Source of the DNA: Actinoplanes utahensis
GTDB taxonomy: Bacteria; Actinomycetota; Actinomycetes; Mycobacteriales; Micromonosporaceae
Direction of reading: 5' to 3'
NCBI RefSeq assembly: GCF_016862455.1
Contig: NZ_BOMZ01000021.1
Location: forward strand, 1 to 64,000
Length of the DNA: 64,000 nucleotides
Part shown: positions 52,335 through 63,737 of the stretch, one piece after another
Numbering within the stretch: the stretch's first letter is position 1
Layout: each line of letters opens with the position of its first letter
Program-made: the position numbers and the translations under genes
The notes under the pieces: model-generated
What the model saw: the letters and a program-made list of their open reading frames with translations, nothing else
The model's database searches: none
What the model was told of the DNA's origin: nothing

Positions 52335-53539
52335 GCATCTATCCACTCGGGCTGCGCCTCGAGGGACGCCGTGTGCTGGTGGTCGGTGGCGGTTCGGTCG
52401 CCACCCGCCGGGTGCCGGCCCTGATCGCGGCCGGCGCCGCGGTCGAGATCGTGTCCCCCGAGCTCACCCCCACCCTTCAGGGGCACGTCGACGCCGGGCG
52501 CGCGGTGTGGACGCCGCGGCGCTTCGCGCCGACGGACGTCGTGGGCGCCTGGCTGGTCCAGGTGGCGGTCGACGACCCGGAGGCGGCGGCCCAGGTCAGC
52601 GTGGCGGCCGAGGTTCACCACATCTTCTGCGTACGGGCGGACGACCGCGACGCCGCCACCGCCTGGACCCCGGCCGTCACCCGGCACGGCCAGGTCACCG
52701 TGGCGGTCACCGACGGCGGCGACCGTCGCCGGGCGATGGCGGTCCGCGACATGGTGGCGAACGTGCTGGAGGCGACCCCGCCGGCCAGCCCCGAGCTCAA
52801 GGGCGTGGCCCTGGTCGGCGCCGGCCCCGGCGACCCCGAGCTGATCACCGTGAAGGGCCGCAGGCTGCTGGCCGCCGCCGACGTGGTGGTCGCCGACCGG
52901 CTGGTGCCCGGCATGCTGCTCGGTGAGTTGCGTCCCGAGGTCGAGCTGATCGACGCCGCGAAGATCCCGTACGGTCCGCAGGCCGCCCAGGAGGAGATCA
53001 ACCGGATCCTGGTGGACCGGGCCTCGCAGGGCAGGTTCGTGGTGCGGCTCAAGGGCGGCGACAACTTCGTCTTCGGCCGCGGCGGCGAGGAGGCGCTGGC
53101 CTGCGCCCAGGCCGGGATCCCGGTGCTGGTGGTGCCCGGGGTGACCAGTTCGATCGCGGCGCCCGCGCTGGCCGGCATCCCGGTCACCCATCGTGGGGTG
53201 GCGCACGAGTTCACGGTGATCTCCGGGCACATCCCGCCGGACCACCCGGAGTCGCTCGTCGACTGGGCGGCGGTGGCCCGGCTGCGCGGCACGGTCGTGC
53301 TGATGATGGGCCTGAAGAACCTGCCGGTGATCGCCGAGCGGCTGATCGCCGAGGGCAAGGCGGCGAGCACGCCGGTCGCGGTGGTGCAGGAGGGTTCCAC
53401 GGCCCACCAGCGGTCGCTGATCAGCACGCTCGCGGCGGTCGCGGAGGAGACGGCGGCGTCCGGGATCCGCCCGCCGGCGGTGGTCGTGATCGGTGACGTG
53501 GTCACGGTGGGGGAGCAGTTCACCCCGGCCGCCGGCTGA
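52331..53539 (+). CDS. cobA: uroporphyrinogen-III methyltransferase fused to siroheme-synthase N domain
   Basis: A 402-residue protein. The first 155 residues are a CysG/Met8-like precorrin-2 dehydrogenase domain (RRVLVVGGGSVATRRVPALI, VTDGGDRRRAMAVRDMV); the rest is SUMT (LVGAGPGDPELITVKG, DRLVP, VRLKGGDNFVFGRGGEE, VPGVTSS). It carries out two methylations of uroporphyrinogen III to precorrin-2, shared by cobalamin and siroheme. Last gene of the cobC-cobT-cobA operon, followed by a strong hairpin. Confidence 0.93.
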   Translation: MSIYPLGLRLEGRRVLVVGGGSVATRRVPALIAAGAAVEIVSPELTPTLQGHVDAGRAVWTPRRFAPTDVVGAWLVQVAVDDPEAAAQVSVAAEVHHIFCVRADDRDAATAWTPAVTRHGQVTVAVTDGGDRRRAMAVRDMVANVLEATPPASPELKGVALVGAGPGDPELITVKGRRLLAAADVVVADRLVPGMLLGELRPEVELIDAAKIPYGPQAAQEEINRILVDRASQGRFVVRLKGGDNFVFGRGGEEALACAQAGIPVLVVPGVTSSIAAPALAGIPVTHRGVAHEFTVISGHIPPDHPESLVDWAAVARLRGTVVLMMGLKNLPVIAERLIAEGKAASTPVAVVQEGSTAHQRSLISTLAAVAEETAASGIRPPAVVVIGDVVTVGEQFTPAAG

Positions 53540-53571
53540 CCGGCGGGCGCGTACCCGTACCGGAGCGAGAA

Positions 53572-53599
53572 GGCGCCGGGCCGAAGCCGGCCCGGCGCC
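53572..53599. terminator. bidirectional terminator between cobA and otsA
   Basis: Perfect 12-bp arms GGCGCCGGGCCG / CGGCCCGGCGCC with a 4-base loop between two convergent stops. Confidence 0.8.
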
Positions 53600-53611
53600 C
53601 GAACGCCGGCC

Positions 53612-55024
53612 TCAGCCCTCGGAGTCGTCCGAGGTCTCGCCGACGCCCAGCTCGTCCAGGAACGTCTTGGCCCACCGGGACACGTCGTGGGTCCGCAGGT
53701 GGCGCTGCATGACCCGCATCCGGCGTTTGAGCTCGGCCGGCTCGGCGTTGATCGCCCGGAGCAGGGCGTCCTTCACCCCGTCGGGGTCGTGCGGGTTGCA
53801 CAGGAACGACTGCCGCAGCTCGGTGGCCGCCCCGGCGAACTCGCTGAGCACCAGCGCGCCGCCCGAGTCACCGCGGCAGGCGATGTACTCCTTGGCGACC
53901 AGGTTCATCCCGTCGCGCAGCGGGGTCACCATCATCACGTCGGCCGCCGCGTACATCGCGGCCAGTTCCTGCTTGTCGACCGACTGGTGCAGGTAGTGCA
54001 CGGCCGGGGTGCCGACCTTGCCGAACTCGCCGTTGATCCGGCCGACTTCGCGCTCCACCTTCACCCGCAGGGTCTGGTAGTGCTCGACGCGCTCCCGGCT
54101 CGGCGTGGCGACCTGGATCATCACCGCGTCGCCGACGTTGAGCTTGCCGTCGGCGAGCAGCTCGCGGAACGCCTTGAGGCGCAGCTCGATGCCCTTGGTG
54201 TAGTCGAGCCGGTCGACGCCGAGGATCACCGTCTTCGGATCGCCCAGCTCGGCGCGGATCTGCTTGGCCCGGGCCTGTACCGAGGGATCGGCGGCCAGCC
54301 GCTCCATCTCCCGCGTGTCGATGCTGATCGGGAACGCGCCGGCCTTGACCTTGCGCCCGTCGACCTGGATCGACTGGCCCTCGTACCGCAGGCCGAGCAG
54401 GTGCCGGGCCAGCCGGACGAAGTTCTGCGCGGCCAGTTTCTGCTGGAAACCGACCAGGTCGGCGCCGAGCAGGCCACGCAGGATCTCGGCCCGGAACGGC
54501 ATCTGCATGAACAGCTCGATCGGCGGGAACGGGATGTGCAGGAAGAACCCGATCCGCAGGTCGGGACGCATCTCCCGGAGCATGGACGGCACCAGCTGGA
54601 GCTGGTAGTCCTGCACCCAGACGGTGGCGCCCTCGTCGGCGACCTGCGCCGCGGCCTGGGCGAACCGGTGGTTGACCACGCGGTAGGTCTCCCGCCAGCG
54701 CCGCTTGTAAGCCGGGGTCTCGACGGCGTCGTGGTAGAGCGGCCAGATCGTCGCGTTGGACTGGCCCTCGTAGTAGCGTTCCAGCTCCTCGCCGCTGAGC
54801 GGAACCGGGTGGATGTGGATGCCCTCGAGATCGAAGGGCTCGGGCGCGTCACCGGTCCCGCCGGCCCACCCGATCCAGGTGCCGTGGTGCTCGGTGAGGA
54901 CCGGATGCAGGGCCGTGACCAGGCCGCCCGGACTGGGCCGCCACTGCTTATCACCGTCCGGCGTCGTGACCTCGTCCACGGGCAGACGGTTGGCGACGAC
55001 GACGAAGGAACTTCGTTGGGCCAC
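53612..55024 (-). CDS. otsA: trehalose-6-phosphate synthase
   Basis: A 470-residue GT20 glycosyltransferase joining UDP- (or GDP-) glucose to glucose-6-phosphate. [66 protein letters not shown] and [17 protein letters not shown] are all in place. GTG start at 55024. No trehalose phosphatase lies beside it. Confidence 0.96.
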   Translation of the reverse strand: MAQRSSFVVVANRLPVDEVTTPDGDKQWRPSPGGLVTALHPVLTEHHGTWIGWAGGTGDAPEPFDLEGIHIHPVPLSGEELERYYEGQSNATIWPLYHDAVETPAYKRRWRETYRVVNHRFAQAAAQVADEGATVWVQDYQLQLVPSMLREMRPDLRIGFFLHIPFPPIELFMQMPFRAEILRGLLGADLVGFQQKLAAQNFVRLARHLLGLRYEGQSIQVDGRKVKAGAFPISIDTREMERLAADPSVQARAKQIRAELGDPKTVILGVDRLDYTKGIELRLKAFRELLADGKLNVGDAVMIQVATPSRERVEHYQTLRVKVEREVGRINGEFGKVGTPAVHYLHQSVDKQELAAMYAAADVMMVTPLRDGMNLVAKEYIACRGDSGGALVLSEFAGAATELRQSFLCNPHDPDGVKDALLRAINAEPAELKRRMRVMQRHLRTHDVSRWAKTFLDELGVGETSDDSEG

Positions 55025-55125
55025 GCTGAGTACACCTCCGAGTGGTTTCTGTTCCCAACGTGAGCCTACTGTGGGTAAGCTCTCGCTTCCTCACCGCCCT
55101 CGGCCAGCGGGCCGAACGGACCGTG

Positions 55126-55701
55126 ATGGACCGGGTTGGGCCGGGGTGCCATCCTGTGCCGGTGACCCCGCACGATGATCATTCCCAGCGACGGCAGCCG
55201 TTGTTCTTCCCTGTGGTGATCGCCACGGTGTTGCTGACGATCGTGGGCATGGTCGGCGGTTATCTGCTCGCCGAGCAGCGCGAGCGCGCGAGCGAGCCGG
55301 TGCCGTCGGACTCGGCGTCGGACTTCCCTTCGGAGTACCCGTCGGGGCCGCCGGTCAAGCTCGTCGGCAAGGAACCGTGCATTCCCGAGACCCAGACGGC
55401 GGGCGAGCGGGCCGGCGCCGTCGGGGAACTGCGCCGGGTCCTCTACCTCAAGACGAAGAAGTCCGAGGTGTGGATCTGCCAGGACCAGGCCGGGAGCTTC
55501 TACTATCACGCCAACCGGGGCAGCCGGGCCGACTGGGTGGAGAACACGACCGCTCTCTTCCTGCACAACGCCCAGCCCGACGGCCGCGGGGGTTACACCG
55601 CCACAGCGGTCGACGGCAAGGTCTTCTCGGTCAACAGCGCGCGGCTGCGCATCACCGCCCTCGACGGCGCCTCCCGGGTCGAGGAGGCCGTGCCGGAGTG
55701 A
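55126..55701 (+). CDS. unknown single-helix exported protein
   Basis: About 190 residues: a short cytosolic start, one membrane helix (FFPVVIATVLLTIVGMVGGYL), a Ser/Pro linker (EPVPSDSASDFPSEYPSG), then an external domain with two cysteines (EPCIPE, VWICQD). No family recognised. GTG 55162 is an equally likely start; neither has a clear ribosome site. Divergent from otsA. Confidence 0.65.
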   Translation: MDRVGPGCHPVPVTPHDDHSQRRQPLFFPVVIATVLLTIVGMVGGYLLAEQRERASEPVPSDSASDFPSEYPSGPPVKLVGKEPCIPETQTAGERAGAVGELRRVLYLKTKKSEVWICQDQAGSFYYHANRGSRADWVENTTALFLHNAQPDGRGGYTATAVDGKVFSVNSARLRITALDGASRVEEAVPE

Positions 55702-55800
55702 CGCACCCGGGGTTGCCGTTCGCTTCCGGCGGGGTACCTGGAAAGATTGTCCTTTGATTACGGCACCGACAAATCCACGATCTCGGAGGTAGGGCACACC

Positions 55801-57469
<1,669 letters not shown>

Positions 57470-57477
<8 letters not shown>

Positions 57478-57889
57478 TCGTTTCGTCTATGACGTGTCCT
57501 TGCGCTGGTCCGACATGGACGCGTACGGGCACGTCAACAACGCGCGCTTCCTCACCCTGTACGAGGAGGCGCGCGTGGCGATGTTCTTCGTCGGGGCCCG
57601 GGCACACGGCCTGGGCTCCTTCGAGGAGGGCATCGTGATCGCCCGGCACGAGATCGACTATCTGCGGCCGGTCGACTTCGGGGACCCGGTCCGCATCGAG
57701 ATGTGGGTCTCCGAGCTGCGGGCGGCGTCGTTCACCGTCTCCTACGAGCTGTTCGACGACGGTGTGCTGGCCAGCCGGGCCCAGTCGGTCTGTGTGCCGT
57801 ACCACCTCGCCAACGGCCATCCCCGCCGGCTCTCCGCCGCGGAGAAGGACTTCCTCAAGCCGTACACGCCGCCCGAGGATCGGTCATGA
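57470..57889 (+). CDS. 4HBT acyl-CoA thioesterase
   Basis: A 139-residue hotdog-fold thioesterase: VSLRWSDMDAYGHVNNARFL with the catalytic Asp, and YEEARVAMFF, IDYLRPVDFGDP, as in YbgC/FadM. It overlaps ettA by eight bases and the next gene by four. Confidence 0.9.
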
Positions 57890-58545
57890 GTTCGCACGGC
57901 CTGCTCGGTATCCCCGACGCGGGCGCGTTCCTGGCCCGGCTCACCCGGCTCGACCCGGCCGCGCCGGTCCGTCTCCGGTCCTCCGGCGGGCGGACCGCGC
58001 TCTGGGCCAGCCTGCCCTGGGACGTCCTGGTCACCCGTGAGGTGGCCGGGCCCGGGCCGGGCGACGCCACGGTGTCGGCGGCGGCGCTGCTGGCCGTTCT
58101 GGCCGGCAGTGGCGACACCCTGCCGGACCGGCGGGACACCGAGTGGCGGTGGCCGCTGCCGCCGCCCGCCAGCCGGGCCGTCGAATCGGTGTCCGGAGCC
58201 GAACTGGCCCGCCTGGCCGCCGCCGCGGCCGGGACCCTGCGCGAGGTCGCCGCCGGCGGGATGGCCGGCCGCGCGATCGGGCAGCGCGCGGTCCGTGACG
58301 CCCTCCTCGATCACGTGGCGCTGGTGGTCACTCCGGACTCCGGCGAGCCGGTGCGGATCTCCCAGCGGCTCGTGCAGGCGGTCGCCCGGATGGGTTTCCT
58401 CGGCCCGCGGGACGCTGATCCGGTCGAGGCGCGGGTACGCGTCGCCGGCGGCTGGGTGGGAATTTCCGCACCATATGGAGTGGCGTGGAGACAGAGCGTT
58501 CACAAATTGACTGTTATGCCGATGGCAGGTAACCCGAAAGGGTGA
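57886..58545 (+). CDS. unknown protein downstream of ettA
   Basis: A 219-residue soluble protein, rich in Ala, Arg, Leu and Pro. It overlaps the thioesterase stop (ATGA), so is part of the ettA operon. Its middle is helical (ELARLAAAAAGTLREVAAGG) and its end carries two strands. No family recognised. Confidence 0.7.
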   Translation: MSSHGLLGIPDAGAFLARLTRLDPAAPVRLRSSGGRTALWASLPWDVLVTREVAGPGPGDATVSAAALLAVLAGSGDTLPDRRDTEWRWPLPPPASRAVESVSGAELARLAAAAAGTLREVAAGGMAGRAIGQRAVRDALLDHVALVVTPDSGEPVRISQRLVQAVARMGFLGPRDADPVEARVRVAGGWVGISAPYGVAWRQSVHKLTVMPMAGNPKG

Positions 58546-58674
58546 CCTTGCATCCTTCATCCGGTCCCGCCCTCCCGTTGGGGGGATGACCTTCGCGGAG
58601 GCTGCGGGTACCGTCGGCCCTCGGGTCCACTGCAACGTCCAGCATGGGGTCCGTTGGGGAGTGAGGTGCACACG

Positions 58675-59268
58675 ATGCCGTGGTGGTCATGGCGTCCGGG
58701 ATCGGCGGCGGGCAGCGCCCAGCCGGATGCCGGTGGCGAGGTGGCGGTGCAGGGTGCCGTCCGCGTCGGTGTCCCGGCCCAGCGTGAGCCGGGTCGCTCC
58801 GGGGTTCCGTCCGACTTGTCCTCGGCCGGCTCGTCCGGCTCGTCCGATCCGGTCATGCCGGTGCAGCTGGCGCGGGTCGGCAAGGCGCTCGACGCGCTCG
58901 ACATCCGGTTCCTGGCCGACGGCGGGGGCAGCCTGCTGGCCATGTGGGAGCGGCACGCCGTGCTGTTCACCCTGGAGGGACCGGACGACGAGATCCTCGT
59001 GATGCGGGCCCGTCCGCACGCGACGGTCCCTCCGGACTGGGCGGACCGCGCCTACCGGGTGGTGAACGAGTGGAATCACACGCGCCGGTTCTGCAAGGCC
59101 TACGTCGGTGATCCCACCGAGCGGGGGCAGCTCCCGATCTACGCGGAGCTGCAGGTCCCGCTCGCGGCCGGGGTCCACGACACCCTCCTGGTCGAGCTGC
59201 TCGACTGCGGCGCAGCCGTGGCGACCTCCTTCGTGGACTGGCTCCACGACGAGGGCGCTCTGCTCTGA
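58675..59268 (+). CDS. YbjN-domain protein
   Basis: A 197-residue protein with a disordered start (about 65 residues) and a YbjN domain (VQLARVGKALDALDIRFLAD, RAYRVVNEWNHTRRFCKAYV, LLDCGAAVATSFVDWLHDEG), a chaperone-like fold. ATG 58675 follows GAGGT by seven bases. Function in actinomycetes is not established. Confidence 0.78.
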   Translation: MPWWSWRPGSAAGSAQPDAGGEVAVQGAVRVGVPAQREPGRSGVPSDLSSAGSSGSSDPVMPVQLARVGKALDALDIRFLADGGGSLLAMWERHAVLFTLEGPDDEILVMRARPHATVPPDWADRAYRVVNEWNHTRRFCKAYVGDPTERGQLPIYAELQVPLAAGVHDTLLVELLDCGAAVATSFVDWLHDEGALL

Positions 59269-59277
59269 CGGTCCGAT

Positions 59278-59334
59278 CCGGCTGGTTCTCCCTGCTGTCT
59301 CAACGCCGTTGAGACAGCAGGGACAACCAGCCGG
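59278..59334. terminator. strong bidirectional terminator
   Basis: A 57-base element: CCGGCTGGTT..CCCTGCTGTCTCAAC against GTTGAGACAGCAGGG..AACCAGCCGG with a 3-base loop and one internal mismatch region, between two convergent genes. Confidence 0.88.
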
Positions 59335-59342
59335 GACCGGGC

Positions 59343-60611
59343 TCAGCGCAGCGGGAACATGCCGATCCTGCCGTGGTACTCGCGGCCCAGCTGATCGGTG
59401 TCCGAGCCGACCAGCAGGCCGCCCTCGGTCACCAGGAAGGCCCGGACCCCGACGCCGCGCGACCGGGTGGGATTCCACTCCAGGGCCTTGCCGGTGTTCG
59501 GGTTGACGGCGCCGATCCCGGGACGGGAGACCGCACCCGGGCCGGGCCCGTTGCCGTCCGTGCCGTACGGGTTGTCGAACCACCGCTGATGCCCGCCGAG
59601 GTAGACGGCCGGCCCGGTGATCGCCACCGCGTACAGCGAGTCCCCACCGGTCCGCTGCACCCACGTCGGGTTCTGCGGCCCGGCCGTCCGGGTCTCGAAC
59701 CGCGCCGCCGAGTCGCACAGCTTCTGCGCCGACGACGCCCGCCCGGTGGCCGCCACCACGATGTACGACCCGTCCGGCGAGAACTTCACCTGCCGCAGGT
59801 ACGTGTCGAAGCCCTTCATGCAGGCCGGCTTGAACGCGTCGGTGTACCAGCCGGTCAGCGCCGCTCCCGGCCCGCCGACGTCGAACAGGGCGATCTGCGT
59901 CCGGTCCGCCGTCCCCGACTTCAGGAAAGCGCCCACCGCGATCAGCTTCCGGCCGTCGGTCGAGACGTCGAAGTGCTCCACCCGGGTCCGCTTCAGCCCC
60001 GGCCCGGCCAGCCGCGCGTCGAACCCCTGATCCACCACCCCGGTGTACGCGTTGAGCCGTGCCAGCCCCACCCGCGGCACCCCGTTGATGGCCGAGAACG
60101 TCCCGCCCACGTACAGCCGCTCGCCCCGGGTGACCAGCCCTCGGACGTCACCCCAGTTCATCCGCGGGTTGAACGAGGGGTACCGGCCGCCGTCGCGCAG
60201 CGAGACCCGCGCCACCGCCCGCTGCCCCTGCCCGTTGACGGTCTTGAACGCCCCACCGATGTAGACCGAGTGGTCGGGCCCGGGCGCCAGCGAGTAGATC
60301 GCGCCGTCCACCTCCGGGGCGAACGCCCGGATCACGCCGTCGTGCAACCCGAAGGCGAAGATGTTCTTGCGCTCGAACGTGAACCGCCGGCTGCTGTCCG
60401 AGACCTTGTTGAACGCCCCGCCGACCACCACCGTGTCGCCGACCACCGCCAGCGACCACACCGTCCCGTCCAGCACGTGCGGGGTGAAGTCGACCGGATC
60501 GGCGGACACCACCGTCGGGTGGTAGGTGTCGGCGCCGGCGGGCATTGCTCCGGTCGTCGCCGGTACGGCGACGGCCGCGACGGCGGCGGCAGCGAGCAGG
60601 CGACGGCGCAT
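59343..60611 (-). CDS. secreted repeat (propeller-like) protein
   Basis: A 422-residue secreted protein with signal peptide (RRRLLAAAAVAAVAVPATTG, cleavage near GADTYH). It contains at least four repeats of the type VxSLAVxGDTVVVGGAFNKV / VYIGGAFKTVNG / LYVGGTFSAING, as in delta-60-type or LVIVD beta-propellers. No catalytic motif is seen, so it may be structural or carbohydrate-binding. Confidence 0.75.
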   Translation of the reverse strand: MRRRLLAAAAVAAVAVPATTGAMPAGADTYHPTVVSADPVDFTPHVLDGTVWSLAVVGDTVVVGGAFNKVSDSSRRFTFERKNIFAFGLHDGVIRAFAPEVDGAIYSLAPGPDHSVYIGGAFKTVNGQGQRAVARVSLRDGGRYPSFNPRMNWGDVRGLVTRGERLYVGGTFSAINGVPRVGLARLNAYTGVVDQGFDARLAGPGLKRTRVEHFDVSTDGRKLIAVGAFLKSGTADRTQIALFDVGGPGAALTGWYTDAFKPACMKGFDTYLRQVKFSPDGSYIVVAATGRASSAQKLCDSAARFETRTAGPQNPTWVQRTGGDSLYAVAITGPAVYLGGHQRWFDNPYGTDGNGPGPGAVSRPGIGAVNPNTGKALEWNPTRSRGVGVRAFLVTEGGLLVGSDTDQLGREYHGRIGMFPLR

Positions 60612-60676
60612 GAGGCGGCTCCCCGGGGATTGCGAGTGACAATCCGATCAACGAATCATCGCCGCATGCGTCACTG

Positions 60677-61063
60677 TCAGTGAGCGGGCTCCGTGTTGAC
60701 CATGAAGTAGGCGGCCCGTTCCAGGTAGTCCCAGAGGGTGGCGCGGTGCTCCTCGGGCAGGCCGAGAGAGTCGACCGCCACCCGCATGTGGTGCAGCCAG
60801 GCGTCCCGCGCGGCCTCGTCGACCCGGTACGGCGCGTGCCGCATCCGCAGCCGGGGATGGCCCCGCGCGTCCGAATACGTGCTCGGGCCGCCCCAGTACT
60901 GCATCAGGAAGAGGGTCAGGCGGTCGGCGGCCGGTCCCAGGTCCTCCTCGGGATACATCGGCTTCAGCAGCGGATCCGCCGCGACGCCCTCGTAGAACGT
61001 GTCCACCAGGCGCCGGAACGTGGGCTCGCCGCCGACGGCGTCGAAGAAGGTCGGTGCGGTCAC
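60677..61063 (-). CDS. glbO: group II truncated haemoglobin (GlbO type)
   Basis: A 128-residue globin: FFDAVGGEPTFRRLVDTFYE, MQYWGGPSTYSDARGHPRLR, proximal His in MRHAPYRVD and Trp in RDAWLHHMRVAVD, as in GlbO. Binds oxygen or NO. Its start lies nine bases after the mscS stop on the same strand; the two are one operon. Confidence 0.95.
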   Translation of the reverse strand: MTAPTFFDAVGGEPTFRRLVDTFYEGVAADPLLKPMYPEEDLGPAADRLTLFLMQYWGGPSTYSDARGHPRLRMRHAPYRVDEAARDAWLHHMRVAVDSLGLPEEHRATLWDYLERAAYFMVNTEPAH

Positions 61064-61072
61064 GATCCCATC

Positions 61073-62155
61073 CTAGGTCGCGCCGCCGGACTGGCCGGCC
61101 GGCGGCTGTTCCGACGAGGAGGCGCCACCGCCGAGCCAGGCCGGCGGGACCGCGCTGCGCGGCAGCAGCCGAGACGCGGCGATCCGCTCGGACAGGCCGG
61201 TCGACTCGAGCGACTCGGTCAGCGCCCGGCGCAGGTCGCGCTGGATCGCGATCTGGCTGTCGGCGGTGGTCTTGGCGATGGTGCGGATCACCGCGCCGTC
61301 CACGGTGAGCTGCTCGACACCGATCACGTCCGGCGGCTCCAGGAAGCCGGTCTCGTGCTCGGGATCGTGCGCCACCTGCTCGGCCGCGGTCTTCAGCACC
61401 GCGATCGCCTCCTCCGAGTTGACGAAGCCGATCGGGATGTCGATCACCACCATCGCCCAGCCCTGGCTCTTGTTGCCGACCCGGACGATCTCGCCGTTGC
61501 GGATGTACCAGAGCACGCCCCGGGCGTCGCGGACCGTGGTGATCCGCAGGCCGACGCTCTCCACCACGCCGGTGGCCTCGCCGAGGTCGACGGTGTCGCC
61601 CACCCCGTACTGGTCCTCCAGGAGCATGAAGAGGCCGGCGATCAGGTCCTTGACGAGACTCTGCGCGCCGAAACCGAGGGCCACGCCGACGATGCCGGCG
61701 CTGGCCAGCAGCGGCGCCAGGTTGAAGCCGAGCTCACCCATCACCAGCAGGGCGGCCATGGTGAAGACGATGGCGCTGACGAAGCTGCGCAGCACCGAGC
61801 CGATCGCCTCCGCTCGCTGCCGCCGCCGCTCGGGGATGAACGTGCCCTCCTCGGCGGTGACCGTCACCTTCTCCTTGAGCGGCTTGAGCAGCGCCGGCAT
61901 GGAGGCCCGCGAGGTGGTCGTGGCCAGCCGGGAGATGCCGCGGTGCAGCAGCCACCGGATCAGCATCGCCACCAGGATGATGCCGATGATCCGCAGGGGT
62001 TTGATCAGGACCACGTAACTGCTCGTGGCGAGCCACTCGTTGCCGTTGCTCCACTCCAGGATCCGGCTGCACAGCACGTCGGAGTCGCAGACCGGCGTCA
62101 CGTAGACGTCGGAGGGGGTCGGGGTGGGAGAGGCCGGAGCCGCTAAGGGGAACAC
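61073..62155 (-). CDS. MscS-family mechanosensitive channel
   Basis: A 360-residue channel with two or three N-terminal helices, the pore helix with the Gly/Ala pattern AGIVGVALGFGAQSLVKDLI, and the beta domain (GDTVDLGEATGVVESVGLRI). Releases solutes on sudden osmotic downshift. The C-terminal tail is Gly/Ser-rich. Confidence 0.93.
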   Translation of the reverse strand: MFPLAAPASPTPTPSDVYVTPVCDSDVLCSRILEWSNGNEWLATSSYVVLIKPLRIIGIILVAMLIRWLLHRGISRLATTTSRASMPALLKPLKEKVTVTAEEGTFIPERRRQRAEAIGSVLRSFVSAIVFTMAALLVMGELGFNLAPLLASAGIVGVALGFGAQSLVKDLIAGLFMLLEDQYGVGDTVDLGEATGVVESVGLRITTVRDARGVLWYIRNGEIVRVGNKSQGWAMVVIDIPIGFVNSEEAIAVLKTAAEQVAHDPEHETGFLEPPDVIGVEQLTVDGAVIRTIAKTTADSQIAIQRDLRRALTESLESTGLSERIAASRLLPRSAVPPAWLGGGASSSEQPPAGQSGGAT

Positions 62156-62344
62156 GGGAACTCAAGGTACCGGTTCCGGCTGTCCGAGACCTCAGACGTT
62201 TACCGCGAGGCCACAGATTGTGCTCGCAATTTGGTTATTCATCAGGGACTATTGGCGCACGGGTCCCGTTCGACGAGGCCCACATCACACACGCATGGGC
62301 TATGGGAGCGGTCTTCAGCAACTGACACCGGAAGGGTGATCGCG

Positions 62345-62902
62345 ATGCCTGACATACGACCCACGGTTGGCTCTTCCGCGTTGGTGCTGAACGCAACATA
62401 CGAGCCGCTGTGCGTCGTATCAGTGCGTCGGGCGACCATCCTCGTCCTCACCGCCAAGGCCGAGTGCGTCTCGGACGGTGACGGCATCCTGCACAGCGCG
62501 CATCACACTCTCCCGGTCCCTTCCGTGGTCCGCCTCACGCGTTACGTGAAGGTTCCGTACCGCACCCATGTCGGCCTGTCGCGCCGCGCGGTCTTCGCCC
62601 GTGACGGCGGCCGCTGCGCCTACTGCCGCGGTTCCGCCGAGACCATCGACCACGTCTTCCCCCGCAGCCGCGGCGGCCTGCACGCCTGGGACAACGTGGT
62701 GGCCGCCTGCGCCAAGTGCAACCACAGCAAGGGCGACAAGACCCCGGCCGAGCTCGGCTGGCGGCTGCACACCGCACCCGCCGCCCCGCGCGGGGTGGCC
62801 TGGCGGGTGCTCGGCCACCGGACCCCCGACCCCCGCTGGACGGACTGGCTGGACCTGCCCGCCGCCCCCGCCGAGCCGGCCGGCACGGCACAGGCGGCGT
62901 GA
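62345..62902 (+). CDS. HNH endonuclease
   Basis: A 185-residue actinobacterial HNH nuclease: an N-terminal part (LVLNATYEPLCVVSVRRATI), then CAYCRG, TIDHVFPRSRGG, WDNVVAACAKCNHSKGDKTP, giving two Cys pairs and the D-H...N...H core. The type is highly conserved in actinobacteria; biological role uncertain. ATG 62345 follows GGAAGGGTG. Confidence 0.92.
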   Translation: MPDIRPTVGSSALVLNATYEPLCVVSVRRATILVLTAKAECVSDGDGILHSAHHTLPVPSVVRLTRYVKVPYRTHVGLSRRAVFARDGGRCAYCRGSAETIDHVFPRSRGGLHAWDNVVAACAKCNHSKGDKTPAELGWRLHTAPAAPRGVAWRVLGHRTPDPRWTDWLDLPAAPAEPAGTAQAA

Positions 62903-62912
62903 GCCCGGGCGC

Positions 62913-63728
62913 CTAGGCCTCGCGGGCGGTGACGAGGGAGGCGAAGACGACGATGTTGTCCTCGTAACCCTCCTCCGTGCCGAGCCACTTGCCGCCGCAG
63001 GTCATCAGCCGCAGCGAGGGTCGGCTGTAATCGCCGTAGACCCGCTGCGCAGGCAACCGGTCCTTGTCGAAGGTCTCCACCGAGTTGACCTCGAACACCG
63101 CCGCCGACCCGTCCGAGCGCCGCACCGTGACCTCCTGGCCCGGCCGCATCTCGTCCAGACGGGCGAAGACCGCCGGCCCGGTACGGGTGTCCGCGTGCCC
63201 CACGATCAGCGCCGGCCCGAACTGCCCCGGCGTCGGCCCGCCCTCGAACCACCCGGCCTCGTCGTGCTGTTTCAGCGGCGGCACGCCCACCGAGCCGTCG
63301 CCGGCCAGCCCGACCTCGTGGACCGGCGCGGACACCGCGATCGCCGGGATCTCGAGGCGCTCCGGGCGGCTCGGCTCCATCACCGGGAACTCCCGCGGCG
63401 GCGGCTCCTCCGGCCCCCGGAACAGCCCGCGCATGTCGAACCCGGTCGCGAACCCGAGGCCCAGCCCGAACGCGAACAGCCCGATGAAGACCAGCACGAA
63501 CGCGGCCACCCCGATCATCCCGCCGCGCCGCCCGCGGACCGGCTGGGGTTTCGGCACCGTCCGGGGCAGGGCGATCCGGAAGGGCGAACGGCCGCGGAGC
63601 ATCGGGGTCGGGGGCAGCGGGCCGGTGACCGTGCCGGGCGGCGGCGCCGTGATGACCTGGGCCGGTCGTTTCTGCGCCACCGCCGCGGGCACCCGCGGGC
63701 CGGCCGGCGGTCGTTCTCCGCTCGCCAC
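62913..63728 (-). CDS. class E/F-type sortase
   Basis: A 271-residue sortase: cytosolic Pro-rich start, one membrane helix (MIGVAAFVLVFIGLFAFGLG), then the catalytic domain with His in ALIVGHADTRTG and Cys in LRLMTCGGKW. The usual Arg position before DNIVV appears as Glu (GYEDNIVVFA), which needs alignment. It cleaves or anchors surface proteins. GTG start; the preceding gene ends ten bases upstream, so they are co-transcribed. Confidence 0.88.
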   Translation of the reverse strand: MASGERPPAGPRVPAAVAQKRPAQVITAPPPGTVTGPLPPTPMLRGRSPFRIALPRTVPKPQPVRGRRGGMIGVAAFVLVFIGLFAFGLGLGFATGFDMRGLFRGPEEPPPREFPVMEPSRPERLEIPAIAVSAPVHEVGLAGDGSVGVPPLKQHDEAGWFEGGPTPGQFGPALIVGHADTRTGPAVFARLDEMRPGQEVTVRRSDGSAAVFEVNSVETFDKDRLPAQRVYGDYSRPSLRLMTCGGKWLGTEEGYEDNIVVFASLVTAREA

Positions 63729-63737
63729 GCCGCGCCC